This document shows, piece by piece, positions 8,386 to 17,113 of a stretch of DNA of 64,000 nucleotides. This DNA comes from Chakrabartia godavariana (GTDB lineage Bacteria > Pseudomonadota > Alphaproteobacteria > Sphingomonadales > Sphingomonadaceae), in assembly GCA_005518185.1 (NCBI GenBank), contig RKSN01000001.1:868501-932500 (forward strand), given 5' to 3'. The notes under the pieces were generated by a model, which ran no database searches, had not been told where the DNA came from, and saw only the letters and a program-made list of their open reading frames with translations. Made by a program: the position numbers and the translations under genes. Every line of letters begins with the position of its first letter. Position 1 is the stretch's first letter.

Positions 8386-8699
8386 TTGCCGTGCTCCTCG
8401 GTCCGGACGGGGCTCTTGGAAATCCAGGTCGCCAGCGCGTCCAGTTCCGCGTTGGTCACTTCGGTCGGGCGGAAGGCCGGCATGCCGTTGCGGCCCTGCC
8501 GCGCGACCGCCTTGATCATGTCAGTGTCGAGCTTTCGGCCAAGCAGGATCGGGCCGATATTGCGTCCGTGGCAATAGCCGCAGACCTTTGCGTAGACCAC
8601 CTCAGGCGCGCATTCGGCCTGATACTCGCCCAGCTTCTGGGCGGCAAAGGCCGAGGATGCGATCCCCAGCGCGGCCAATCCTCCCCAGATCAGTTTCAT
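8382..8699 (-). CDS. c-type cytochrome subunit of the alkylphenol flavocytochrome (PchC/EhyA-like)
   Basis: This 105-residue periplasmic cytochrome has a signal peptide over about residues 1-20 (ending AFAA), one haem site Cys40-x-x-Cys43-His44 (CGYCH), and a probable axial Met73 in NGMPAF. Small size and tight coupling match the cytochrome subunits of 4-cresol dehydrogenase and eugenol hydroxylase. Its start overlaps the stop of the SDR upstream and its stop overlaps the flavoprotein start, each by 4 bases. The operon context therefore strongly supports an electron acceptor role for the flavoprotein. Confidence 0.9.
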   Translation of the reverse strand: MKLIWGGLAALGIASSAFAAQKLGEYQAECAPEVVYAKVCGYCHGRNIGPILLGRKLDTDMIKAVARQGRNGMPAFRPTEVTNAELDALATWISKSPVRTEEHGK

Positions 8700-9520
8700 T
8701 TGAAATTCCCCAGTTGGACGCCACCGTCGATCACGACATGGGCGCCGGTGATGAAGCTTCCCGCATCCGATGCGAGCAGAAGCGCGAGCGGCTTGATTTC
8801 GGTCGTGTCCGCCATGCGGCCGATCGGAATGGTCTTTTCGAAGGAAGTCCGGGCATCCGGGTTCTTCTTGACCCAGCCATCGCCAATGTTGGTGACAAAG
8901 GGGCCAGGCGCAATGGCGTTCACGCGGATGCCGAACTCGGCCAGCTCCAGCGCGGCATGCCGCACCATGTGGAGGACGCCCGCCTTGGCCGGCATGTAGG
9001 GGATGCCGACAATCGGTTCATTGATGATGCCCGCGTTTGACGCAGTCGCGATGATCGAGCCCTTGCGGCCACCTGCGCGCATGCACCGCACCGCCTCGCG
9101 GATGGTATAATAAGCGCCATTGAGGTTGATATCGATCGAGCGCTTCCACTTGGCGGCATCATATTGATCTATCCGGCCCTTGGGGTTGCGTTCCCCGGCA
9201 GGTGACCAGAACCCGTCTCCGGCGTCCCACCCGGCATTGGCGAAGGCGATATCGAGCCCGCCATAGGCGGCCACGTGCGCATCAAAGGCGGCGGCGACCT
9301 GATCAAGATCGGAAATGTCGCATTGGACGGCCTGCACCTCGGCACCTTCGCTGCGCAGGCGGGCGGCCTCGCGCTCGGCGCCTGCGCCATCCAGGTCGGC
9401 GATGGTCACCTTGGCACCCGCTTCGGCCATTGCTTCGGCATAGGCCAGGCCGATGCCCGATGCGCCGCCGGTCACCAGCGCACTGCGCCCTGCGATATTG
9501 AACTGGTCGAGTGTCTTCAT
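8696..9520 (-). CDS. Short-chain dehydrogenase/reductase with an extended substrate loop
   Basis: This is a 274-residue SDR with TGGASGIG at 17-24, NAG at 95-97, Ser161 in ATASNAG, and YMPAK with Tyr175 and Lys179. An insertion at about 101-120 (GDGFWSPAGERNPKGRIDQY) is longer than in classical SDRs and resembles mycofactocin-type or carveol dehydrogenase-like enzymes in outline. Asp42 after the second strand indicates NAD use. Start and stop overlap the neighbouring Rieske and cytochrome genes by 4 bases. Together with the other SDR it could oxidise 1-(4-hydroxyaryl)alkanols to ketones. Which SDR does which step cannot be told. Confidence 0.88.
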   Translation of the reverse strand: MKTLDQFNIAGRSALVTGGASGIGLAYAEAMAEAGAKVTIADLDGAGAEREAARLRSEGAEVQAVQCDISDLDQVAAAFDAHVAAYGGLDIAFANAGWDAGDGFWSPAGERNPKGRIDQYDAAKWKRSIDINLNGAYYTIREAVRCMRAGGRKGSIIATASNAGIINEPIVGIPYMPAKAGVLHMVRHAALELAEFGIRVNAIAPGPFVTNIGDGWVKKNPDARTSFEKTIPIGRMADTTEIKPLALLLASDAGSFITGAHVVIDGGVQLGNFK

Positions 9521-10578
9521 GCCTCTTGTGCCTCTGCCTTTATCATTTTTTGAAGGAGCCGACGGGCACGGATGCCGCCGCCATCGCCGCTCAGGACGAG
9601 CGGCTCCATGTCCCAGAAATCCTTGCCGGCCATCAGGCGATGCGCATCGCGGATCACCGGCAGGTCCTCATGCTCAAACGCGAAGGACAGCGCCGCGTGC
9701 AGCCCGGCGCTGAATTCCGCATCGCCCAGCGCATAGTCCCGCGACGTGGCCCAGACGTAGTGCGTCGTATCGGGCGTTTCGGGGGTAAAGGCATGGAGCG
9801 ACAGAAGTGCCCGCATGTCCGGAACCGGCGTGCCGGGTTCGCCTGCGCGATAATCGAAGAACAGTGTGGCCGGCGCGTGCCAGGTCACTTCGCCGAAGAA
9901 GTCCTGCTTGCGGCCCTCCACACCCAGCACGCCGGCAAGGGCAGGGGAGATGAAGTCGTTCTTCTGCGTATAGCGCGAATAGGCGTGGGTCTCATCCTGC
10001 CAGAACTTGCGTTCGCCCTGTGTGAAGGCGCTGGCGACAAGGGCAGGGTGGACGAAGTTCGCGTGGCTCAAATCAAGGATATTGTCGCTGTAGAGCTCGT
10101 AATGTCCCTCAGCGAGCGTCTGTCCCCGAACGGCCTCCCACGCAGGATCATCGAGCCAGCTGAAATCAGGGATCAGCGCGGGATCGGCCTTTGCCGCATC
10201 GCCCATCCAGATCCACAGCAGGCGGTAGCGCTCGACCAGCGGGTACGCGGGCACGCGCGCCTTGGGGACAGGGTCGCTCAGATGCGGATTATGGATGCAC
10301 ACGCCCGCGCCATCGAAGCGCAGCCCGTGATAGGGGCAGGCGAGCGCGCCATCGATCACGCTGCCGTCGCCAAGCGCTGCAAAACGGTGCGGGCAGCGGC
10401 CGCCAATGGCCCTGGCCCCGCCGTCACCGTCGCGGAAGAGCGCCACAGGCTCTTCGAGGAAGACCTTCGCCTGCGGCGTGTCCTTCAGCTCATCGGCCCA
10501 TCCCGCAACGTACCAGCAGTTGCGCAGATAGGTACCGCGCGCGGCGGACAGTTTCGGGATGGGACCGTTCGCGCCCAT
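9517..10578 (-). CDS. Rieske non-haem iron oxygenase, VanA-like (aryl O-demethylase or hydroxylase)
   Basis: This 353-residue oxygenase alpha subunit has the Rieske cluster ligands Cys62-x-His64 (CPH) and Cys81-x-x-His84 (CPYH). The mononuclear iron site is DNILDLSHANFVH with Asp169, His172 and His177, the arrangement of vanillate O-demethylase VanA and related monooxygenases. It has no beta subunit, as expected for this group. No ferredoxin reductase (VanB-like) gene is in the window, so electrons must come from elsewhere. O-demethylation of a guaiacyl compound or hydroxylation of an aryl ketone would both fit the operon. Confidence 0.88.
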   Translation of the reverse strand: MGANGPIPKLSAARGTYLRNCWYVAGWADELKDTPQAKVFLEEPVALFRDGDGGARAIGGRCPHRFAALGDGSVIDGALACPYHGLRFDGAGVCIHNPHLSDPVPKARVPAYPLVERYRLLWIWMGDAAKADPALIPDFSWLDDPAWEAVRGQTLAEGHYELYSDNILDLSHANFVHPALVASAFTQGERKFWQDETHAYSRYTQKNDFISPALAGVLGVEGRKQDFFGEVTWHAPATLFFDYRAGEPGTPVPDMRALLSLHAFTPETPDTTHYVWATSRDYALGDAEFSAGLHAALSFAFEHEDLPVIRDAHRLMAGKDFWDMEPLVLSGDGGGIRARRLLQKMIKAEAQEA

Positions 10579-10587
10579 GTGTCGGTA

Positions 10588-11118
10588 TTACAGGTACAGG
10601 GCCGGGTTCAGCGCGATGCCATGTTCCTTGCAGTAGCTTTCATAGTGGTTGATGAACCACCACACGTCGAGCGTTTCGACATGGTTGCCATTCTCGTCGT
10701 AAAACTCGTTGGCGCCCTGCATGTGGAACAGCGCCTTCATGCCATTGGGATCGTCCGTCACCAGCGTGTGCGCAGTGCCGGGCGTTTCCGTGATGAACTC
10801 GCCCGCACGGCAGATCCAGTCATATTCCAGATAGCGGAATGAGCCTTCCAGTCCGACCGCCCAGACCTTGCCCCGGTGCTTGTGCGTGCCGATGACGCCC
10901 GGACCCTTGATCCACAGGATGTTGACGTAAATGTTTTCCTTCACGTCAAAGGCGAGGTGGCGAATGGCCGCATTGTCGCCAAAGGGGACCCAGGGGCTCT
11001 CGGCTTCCGAGGCGCCGACATAGGTGCCTTCGGACCCGCGCGCCTTGATGATGTCGCCATAGAGTTCGGGGACGTTGACGATCTTATAGGCGCCGGAAGG
11101 CGGGGCTTTCATCGACAT
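10588..11118 (-). CDS. Cupin dioxygenase, 2,4'-dihydroxyacetophenone dioxygenase (DAD) family, copy 1
   Basis: This is a 176-residue single-domain cupin, started at the ATG at 11118 with AGGAAC 7 bases upstream; the frame is open back to 11205. The conserved metal residues are His79 and His81 (GTHKH), Glu98 (YLEYDW) and His117 (TAHTL). The spacing matches the His-His-Glu-His set reported for DAD enzymes. Those enzymes cleave the carbon-carbon bond of 2,4'-dihydroxyacetophenone to 4-hydroxybenzoate and formate. It is one of three consecutive paralogues and is closer to copy 2, sharing SPWVPFGDNAAI and LAFDV blocks. Confidence 0.82.
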   Translation of the reverse strand: MSMKAPPSGAYKIVNVPELYGDIIKARGSEGTYVGASEAESPWVPFGDNAAIRHLAFDVKENIYVNILWIKGPGVIGTHKHRGKVWAVGLEGSFRYLEYDWICRAGEFITETPGTAHTLVTDDPNGMKALFHMQGANEFYDENGNHVETLDVWWFINHYESYCKEHGIALNPALYL

Positions 11119-11129
11119 GGTCGCTGTTC

Positions 11130-11666
11130 CTAGAGATAAAGCTTGGGATTGATCGGGATGTTGTTTTCGCGACAATAGGTCTCGTAGTGGTTGATGAACC
11201 ACCACACGTCCGTCGTGTCGACGAACACGCCCTTGTCGTCGTAGAATTCAATGGGGCCTTGCATCCAGCCGAAAAGCTTGCACCCTTCGGGATGATCGCT
11301 GACCAGAGTGTGGCTCTCACCCGGCGTTTCGAGAATGAGCCCGCCGGGCGTTGCCACCCAGTCATATTCCAGATAGCGCACGCTGCCTTCAAGGCAGACC
11401 ATGGTGATCGTGCCACGGTGGAAATGCGTTCCGATCACGCCCGGGCCTTTGACCCAGAGGATGTTCGAAAACAGGTTCTGCCGCACATCGAACGCCAGAT
11501 GCTTGATCGCGGCATTGTCACCGAAAGGCACCCAGGGGCTGTCGGCATCGGTTTGCGCATCGATATACCGGCCGCCGGGGCTCAGCCGGGCCACCAGATC
11601 CTTGTGCGCAAAAGGCACGTCGACGATTTCGGCCTTGTTGGACGGCGGCGCAGTCATCACGGTCAT
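11130..11666 (-). CDS. Cupin dioxygenase, DAD family, copy 2
   Basis: This 178-residue cupin lies 11 bases upstream of copy 1. The metal set is intact: His81, His83 (GTHFH), Glu100 (YLEYDW) and His119 (ESHTL). It shares long blocks with copy 1, including SPWVPFGDNAAI, a WVKGPGVIGT-type segment and a VWWFINHYE near the C-terminus, so the two arose by tandem duplication. The residues lining the pocket after the HxH motif differ (RGTITMVCLEGS against RGKVWAVGLEGS), which suggests different substrates or subunits of a mixed oligomer. Confidence 0.82.
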   Translation of the reverse strand: MTVMTAPPSNKAEIVDVPFAHKDLVARLSPGGRYIDAQTDADSPWVPFGDNAAIKHLAFDVRQNLFSNILWVKGPGVIGTHFHRGTITMVCLEGSVRYLEYDWVATPGGLILETPGESHTLVSDHPEGCKLFGWMQGPIEFYDDKGVFVDTTDVWWFINHYETYCRENNIPINPKLYL

Positions 11667-11680
11667 GTCAGATGCCTCTG

Positions 11681-12214
11681 TTAGCGGATCAATGTGTCGA
11701 CATAGTCCGCGCCAATGCCGTTTGAGGCGTAATGGTCGCGGGCGAGCTTCATATAGTCGAAGACGTCAAAATGGCCGACGGTGTTGCCTTCTTCGTCCAG
11801 CCACATGAGGGGGCCGGAGACGACGAAGAAGACCTTCATCGGGTCAGCATGTTCGTAGCAGACCAGCGTGTGGCTCTCGCCGGGCGTTTCATAGACGAAG
11901 TCGCCTGCGGTCGCGGTCCAGTCATGTTCCAGATAGGCCCATTTGCCGCTGATCGTGTAAGCCCAGATGGGGTGGGGGTGATAATGACGGTTCACCAGAC
12001 CCGCCGACTTGGACATCAGCACATCGGCCCACATGTTCTTGGACGGGCTGATCCAGACCGGCTTTGAAGAGACTGTCTCGCTGATGGGCACCCAATAGCG
12101 CTCATCGCCTTCCGCGATCTTCGACAGGTACACCTCCGGCAGGCCGCCTTCGCGGAAAACCTTGTCGACCGGCTTGATGTCTTTCCAGAACTCGGAATGG
12201 GCAGTCTCGGGCAT
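11681..12214 (-). CDS. Cupin dioxygenase, DAD family, copy 3 (divergent)
   Basis: This 177-residue cupin is started at the ATG at 12214, preceded by GGAGAGAAAA. His77 and His79 (NRHYH), Glu96 (YLEHDW) and His115 (ESHTL) keep the metal site. The rest has drifted from copies 1 and 2: the N-terminal third is different, and the C-terminus lacks the WWFINHYE block. It is the first cupin gene after the TonB receptor and lies just downstream of a terminator-like hairpin. It may act on another ring substitution pattern or have a structural role. Confidence 0.8.
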   Translation of the reverse strand: MPETAHSEFWKDIKPVDKVFREGGLPEVYLSKIAEGDERYWVPISETVSSKPVWISPSKNMWADVLMSKSAGLVNRHYHPHPIWAYTISGKWAYLEHDWTATAGDFVYETPGESHTLVCYEHADPMKVFFVVSGPLMWLDEEGNTVGHFDVFDYMKLARDHYASNGIGADYVDTLIR

Positions 12215-12231
12215 TTTTCTCTCCAAATTCG

Positions 12232-12263
12232 AAAAGGGCGGAGCCGCTCTTGCGACCCCGCCC
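12232..12263 (-). terminator. Hairpin with T-run between TonB receptor and cupin operon
   Basis: On the minus strand two 12-base arms (12252-12263 and 12236-12247) pair with two mismatches around a 4-base loop and are followed by TTTT. This is the form of an intrinsic terminator. It sits 13 bases after the receptor stop and before copy 3 of the cupins, so it may reduce readthrough and set different levels for receptor and enzymes. Confidence 0.65.
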
Positions 12264-12275
12264 CAATTACTTCGC

Positions 12276-14789
12276 TTAGAAGTTCACGTTCAGACGTGCG
12301 TACCATTCACGCGGACGGCTGTAGGTGCCGTACGCCTGGCCGCCAGCGAACTGCGCCTGGCCTGTCACGAGATAGCGCTCGTCGGTCAGGTTGGTACCGC
12401 CGAAGGTCAGACCCCAATTTTCAGCCGCCTTGTACTGGATGCTGGCATTGAGGACGTCGGTCGCCGGACGCATCAGCAGGAAGTAGCCTTCCGTGTCGTT
12501 CTTGAGCTTCGTCGTGTGGGTGTAGTCACCGACGAGGATCACCGACCCGCCATTGGCGAGTTCGATTTCATAACGCGGGCTGATGTTGAACTTGAACTTC
12601 GGCGTCTTGGGGAGCGTGGCCCCCGGAACGACACCGTAATTGCCGAAGATTCCCGTCGACGGAGCGACCTGTGCGGGGCCGTCAACGCGCTTGTACTTCG
12701 CGTCGAGGTACCCGATCGCGCCGTTGATCGTCAGGCCATGGACGGGTGCAGCCACCAGTTCGACTTCGATACCCTTGATGCGGGCATCGCCGGCGTTCTG
12801 AATGGTCGGCGACACGCCCTGCTGGAAGTTCAGCTGAATGCCGTTGTAGTTCGACTGGAACACAGCGGCATTGATCTGCAGACGACGGTCAAGAAGCGTC
12901 GACTTCACGCCGAGTTCGAAGGTCTGTGCCTTTTCTTCGCCGAAATCCGGAGCCGTGGGCAGCGGGTTCGACAGACGGGTGGTCCAGCCGCCCGTCTTGT
13001 AGCCGCGCGACCAGGACCCGTAGACCATGACATCGTCATTCGGGTGGATCTGGATGCCGGCCTTCGGCGAGAAGTTGCTGAACGTCTTCGTCTGCGTGCC
13101 TGCAATGTAGTAACGCAGCGGCTGACCGGCGTTCGGGAAACCGGCAGCAATGCGGCAGGCATCCGAAATCGTCGGGACGATCGAGGCGCAGGGCGGCACG
13201 CCGACCTGGTTCAGGATCTTGTAGGTCAGGCCGTTGGCGTCCGACTGGAAGCCTTCGAAGCTCTTGTTCTCGTGCGTGTAGCGACCACCGACGGTGAAGC
13301 TGACCATGTCGCTCAGCTTATAGTCAGCCTGCCCGAAGAACGCGTAGTTCTTGGTGGACAGATCGTTCGGACCGTCAACCTGCAGCAGGCCTTCGGCGAA
13401 CGTCACATAGTCGTGCAGGTCGCCGGCTTCCTTGAAGTAATAGGCGCCGAGAACGTAGTTCAGCTTGTCGTCCAGAGCCTTGCCGAGCAGCTGGACTTCC
13501 TGGCTGAACTGCCACTGGTTCATCGAGAAGCTGGTGTGCAGGAAGTTGAGCGGCGAACCGTCCAGATCCATGCCGACGACCCAGTGCAGTTCACGATAGG
13601 CCGTGATCGACTTGAGCTGCGTGTTGTCCGACAGGTCATACGACATCGTCAGCGCGCCGCCATAGGTCTTCAGCTTCGAGAAGTTGTTGCCCGTGGCGTA
13701 GGAGGTGTCGATGTCGCCCGTGATGAAGCGATCGTCATAGGGGACGCGATTGTTGGACGGGTTGGCATCGACGTTGACACCGAACACGGTGGGGTTGTCG
13801 GCAATGCCGTTCAGGCCACCGATACCGCCGATGAAGGCGAAGGCCGGCGGGCCAACGCCGCAGCTGGGATCAACCGTCGCGGTGAGCGCGCAGTTGTAGG
13901 TGCCGGCAAAGATGAACGGCACCGTCTTGATCAGCGTGTTGGCGATCTGTTCGTTGTCGATCTTGCTATAGTCACCCGACAGCGTTGCCTTGAAGGCGCC
14001 GCCATTGTCCCAGTTCAGCTTGGTGCGCAGGTTCCAGGTGTCTTCGCCACCTTCAGTGCCAAAGCCGATGCCGCCATAACCGGCAGCCTTGTAGGAGGTG
14101 ACCGGCGGGTTGTTGAAGTTGATGCCGCCCGGGAAGGGGATGCGCTTCAGATAGCCGTTGCGGTTCTTGATCGAGAAGGCGACCGAAGAGGAGAGGCCAT
14201 CCGACAGCGGCACGTCCACGGTGCCACGCGCCTGCATCAGGCTTTAGCTGCCGACGGTGACGTCGCCGACGAAGCGGAACTTGTCGCCCGGCGTGTGCGT
14301 GACGATCGAGATCGCACCACCAATGGTGTTGCGGCCGAACAGGGTGCCCTGCGGGCCCTTCAGAACTTCGACGCGATCAACGTCCGGCAGTTCCTGGTTC
14401 GCGCCGACCGAACGGGCGAGATAGACGCCGTCGAGATAGACGCCGACACCCGGATCGATGTTGAAGGCGAAGTCGTTCGCGCCGATGCCGCGGATATAGG
14501 CGGCGAGCACGGCGCCCGAACCGGAGAAGGGCGTGCCCGCGTCAAGCGTGACGTTCGGGGCGAGGTTGGACAGCGACGACACGTCGGTGACGCCACGCTC
14601 CTGCATCGCTTCTGCCGTGAAGGCCGAAATCGCGATCGGAACGTCCTGAACATTTTCAGCGCGCTTCTGCGCGGTCACGACGATTTCAGCGATGCCGCCG
14701 TCGTCAGACTGAGCTTGCTGCGCAAATGCCGGCATGGCCACTGTGGTACACAGCGCTGTGGCGGCAAGGGCGGTGATTTTGAGCTTCAT
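12276..14789 (-). pseudogene. TonB-dependent receptor interrupted by one in-frame TAA
   Basis: Read through the stop, the product is about 837 residues, normal for an outer-membrane TonB-dependent receptor. The ATG at 14789 follows an AAGGGGAG-type site and opens a signal peptide (MKLKITALAATALCTT...AFAQ), then a TonB-box-like IAEIVVTAQKRAENVQDVPIAISAF and the plug domain. A TAA at 14246-14244 ends the plug part (last residues VGDVTVGS). The frame continues at once as SLMQARGTVDVPL and runs through the whole barrel to the C-terminal FYARLNVNF-like end. No frameshift is needed. A single base change from a tyrosine codon would explain it. It may be a true nonsense mutation, a sequencing error, or a suppressed stop. 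It heads the phenolic operon and would import an aromatic substrate. Confidence 0.85.
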
Positions 14790-14916
14790 GCTACTCCCCT
14801 TCCTAAATTGCCTGCCGTTATAACTCCGGCAGTCTTGGACGATCGGACTATGCGCCTTGGCATCGGCCCGGTCTTGCACTCACGCGCATCCCGTTCAGGA
14901 CTCGCGCGAAAGCAAT

Positions 14917-15849
14917 CTACTTGTGCCCCCGCCACTGGCGTGGTGTCGTGCCGAATCTCTGTCGGAAGCACCTGGTGAAATATGCACTGTCGTTGAAGCC
15001 CGCGTCATAGGCGATGCGGGTAATGCTGACACCATGCGAAGAGGCCAGCTTTTCCGACGCTTTTTGAAGTCGCCGTTCCAGAATATAGGCGCTCGGCGTG
15101 GTCCCCATGGCCGCGAAAATATTTTGCACGGTGCGCAACGAAATTCCCAGTTGGGCAGCGATGGTCCCCGTCTTGAGGTCCGGATCACCAAGACGCGCCT
15201 CGATGAGCGCCAGAATGCGGTCGCGCGTGCCCTTGGATGTCACCAGCGTCGTGCCCGCGCCCTTTACGGCAAATGCCAGAAGATCGAGGAAAACGTTGGC
15301 GATGCCCTCCTGCCAGTCGGGGTCGGCGTCGCTTTGGTCGCCCTGCTGCCAGAGCGAGAGGAGGAAGTCGTGGACCAGCCGTGTGCCGGGCGCTGAGCCG
15401 GGAATGGTCCGGCACAGATGGTCTTCGAGATTGGGAAGGCGCGAGGCGAGGGCGGCGCGGGACATTTCCACCACCAGCATCTCGTTCCGGTCTGAAAGAT
15501 CGGTGAAATAGGTCTCACCCGCATAGCACAAGGTGAGATCACCCGTCGCCAGTTCCGCCTCACGCTGCCACTGGCTGTTCAGCGAGTTTCCGCGGTTCTG
15601 CAGGTGGAAGATGATGCGGTCGGGGCGTTCGCTGGCGCCATCTTTCCAGCGGTGGACGCGGGCACGCTGCGACACGGGCCGGATCATCGTCAGGTCACCA
15701 AGCCGCCAGCGTGACATGTTGGCGGCGAAATTGTCGGATGCGGAGTCAACGACCAGACCGGAGAAGGTTTCGCTGGAGACGCGGTTCCAGAAATGGAGCC
15801 GCTCGGGCGGTGCCACGCTGTCGGTTGCGAACGTCTCGATGATGCTCAC
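14917..15849 (-). CDS. AraC-family transcriptional regulator (FeaR/NphR-like)
   Basis: This is a 310-residue regulator when started at the GTG at 15849, which has a strong GGAGG site 7 bases upstream; the open frame extends to 15948. The N-terminal 200 residues look like the AraC-binding-like domain of FeaR/NphR (FWNRVSSETFSGLVVD, CYAGETYFTDLSD). The C-terminal 100 residues hold two helix-turn-helices, ending in the signature ITRIAYDAGFNDSAYFTRCFRQRFGTTP (quoted in two parts: ITRIAYDAGFNDSAYF and TRCFRQRFGTTP). FeaR-type proteins activate aromatic amine, nitrile or phenol catabolism. It lies upstream of the TonB receptor operon and is its probable activator. Confidence 0.88.
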   Translation of the reverse strand: MSIIETFATDSVAPPERLHFWNRVSSETFSGLVVDSASDNFAANMSRWRLGDLTMIRPVSQRARVHRWKDGASERPDRIIFHLQNRGNSLNSQWQREAELATGDLTLCYAGETYFTDLSDRNEMLVVEMSRAALASRLPNLEDHLCRTIPGSAPGTRLVHDFLLSLWQQGDQSDADPDWQEGIANVFLDLLAFAVKGAGTTLVTSKGTRDRILALIEARLGDPDLKTGTIAAQLGISLRTVQNIFAAMGTTPSAYILERRLQKASEKLASSHGVSITRIAYDAGFNDSAYFTRCFRQRFGTTPRQWRGHK

Positions 15850-15871
15850 CGTAAACCTCCTCTCCTGTCCA

Positions 15872-17113
15872 TCAGGCCGTTGCTGGACGCTGCCCTCCGC
15901 TGCGACGGGCCAGAACACGCGGTGCGGTTTCCCGGAGACCCAGGCCAACCACGGCAGCCGTCAGCGTCAACGCCAGCATCATCCACATGACCGCCGACCG
16001 GCCATAGGCATCGGACAGCATCCCGGCCGCAAAGGGGCTGAGAACGCCGCCAAGGACTTCGCCAATGCCCATCACGATACCGGTGAGCGAGGCGGTGAGG
16101 CGCGGATCGACCGATTCCGACGGGATGGTCGCCATGAACAGCGGGAACACGCCGTTCAGCGCCCATCCGAAGAAGAAGATGGCCGCGAGCGCCCAGCTGC
16201 TGCCGGTGAAGAACATCGCGCCGAGCGGCAGGATGACGCCGAGGAGCGAGAAGCCGACGATCGATACCTTGCGGCCAATGAAGTCCGACAAGGCCGAGAC
16301 GGCGAAGCTTCCAATCCCGGCCGAAATGCCGAGTGTCGCCATCAGCCACTTGGTCGTGTCCGCGTCAAAGCCACGCTCATTCGTCAGATAGAGCGGCATG
16401 AAGGCCCAGCAGCAGACGAGGTAGGACACCAGCAGGATCGAGATGACCGAGCAGAGCTGCACGTTGCGATCGGCAAATGCCTCCTTCAGCGTGGCCGTCG
16501 GCGTGTCACCCGCATGGAATGCGGCGGCGTCGGGTTCCTTGACGAAGAACCAGATGATGGCCGCGCTGATCAGGCCTGGGGCGGCGGCGAGGAAGAAGGC
16601 TTCGCGCCAGCCATAGGCAATCGCGACCGGGATCAGGATCAGCGGTGCGGCGGCCGAGCCGAGCACGTTGGAGCCCAGGTTCTGGCCAACACCCATGGCG
16701 AGGCCGCGCTTGTCCTCATCGACTTCGGCGGCGATGATCGAATGGCTGACCGGCATGACGCCGCCTTCAGCCGCACCCATGAGCAGGCGGGCGCCAAGCA
16801 GCATCAGGAAGGAGGTCGCGACGCCCGACACGAAGGAGCACAGGCAGAAAGCGATTGTGGCGACGACGATGACCGGCTTGCGCGATCCCAAGCGGTCCGA
16901 AATGCGGCCCACGAGGAACCCGGCAATAGCCCAGGTGAGGGAGAGGCTGGAGGACAGCATCCCGACCTGCGTGTCGCTCAGCTGCAGGTCCGGCTGGACG
17001 TACGGCATCAGGAAGTTGAGGGCGTTCCGGTCAAAGAACAGGATCCCGAAGTTCAGGCTCAGGATGCCGACCAGAAAAGCCTGGTAGGCGCCGGACCGGC
17101 GTTGCTGCGTCAT
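15872..17113 (-). CDS. MFS transporter (aromatic acid/anion symporter-like)
   Basis: This 413-residue major facilitator protein has about twelve hydrophobic helices. The first half has the signature segment GFLVGRISDRLGSRKPV between helices 2 and 3, repeated in weaker form (ALSDFIGRKVSIVG) in the second half. FDRNALNFLMPYVQPDL in helix 1 is typical of the anion:cation symporter group, which carries aromatic and sugar acids. It lies between the AraC regulator and the VOC gene in the same direction. Inner-membrane uptake of the phenolic substrate is the likely role. Confidence 0.88.
   Translation of the reverse strand: MTQQRRSGAYQAFLVGILSLNFGILFFDRNALNFLMPYVQPDLQLSDTQVGMLSSSLSLTWAIAGFLVGRISDRLGSRKPVIVVATIAFCLCSFVSGVATSFLMLLGARLLMGAAEGGVMPVSHSIIAAEVDEDKRGLAMGVGQNLGSNVLGSAAAPLILIPVAIAYGWREAFFLAAAPGLISAAIIWFFVKEPDAAAFHAGDTPTATLKEAFADRNVQLCSVISILLVSYLVCCWAFMPLYLTNERGFDADTTKWLMATLGISAGIGSFAVSALSDFIGRKVSIVGFSLLGVILPLGAMFFTGSSWALAAIFFFGWALNGVFPLFMATIPSESVDPRLTASLTGIVMGIGEVLGGVLSPFAAGMLSDAYGRSAVMWMMLALTLTAAVVGLGLRETAPRVLARRSGGQRPATA

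Noticed and set aside
14238-14252. Programmed stop readthrough in the TonB receptor
   Set aside because: No readthrough context or structure is visible, and a simple nonsense change or base error explains the data. I kept it as a broken gene.
12162-14978. 938-codon plus-strand open frame antisense to the TonB receptor
   Set aside because: It mirrors the receptor gene in a GC-rich region, has no recognisable domains, and is rich in Arg/Val/Asp repeats typical of antisense frames. The receptor has clear signal, plug and barrel motifs.
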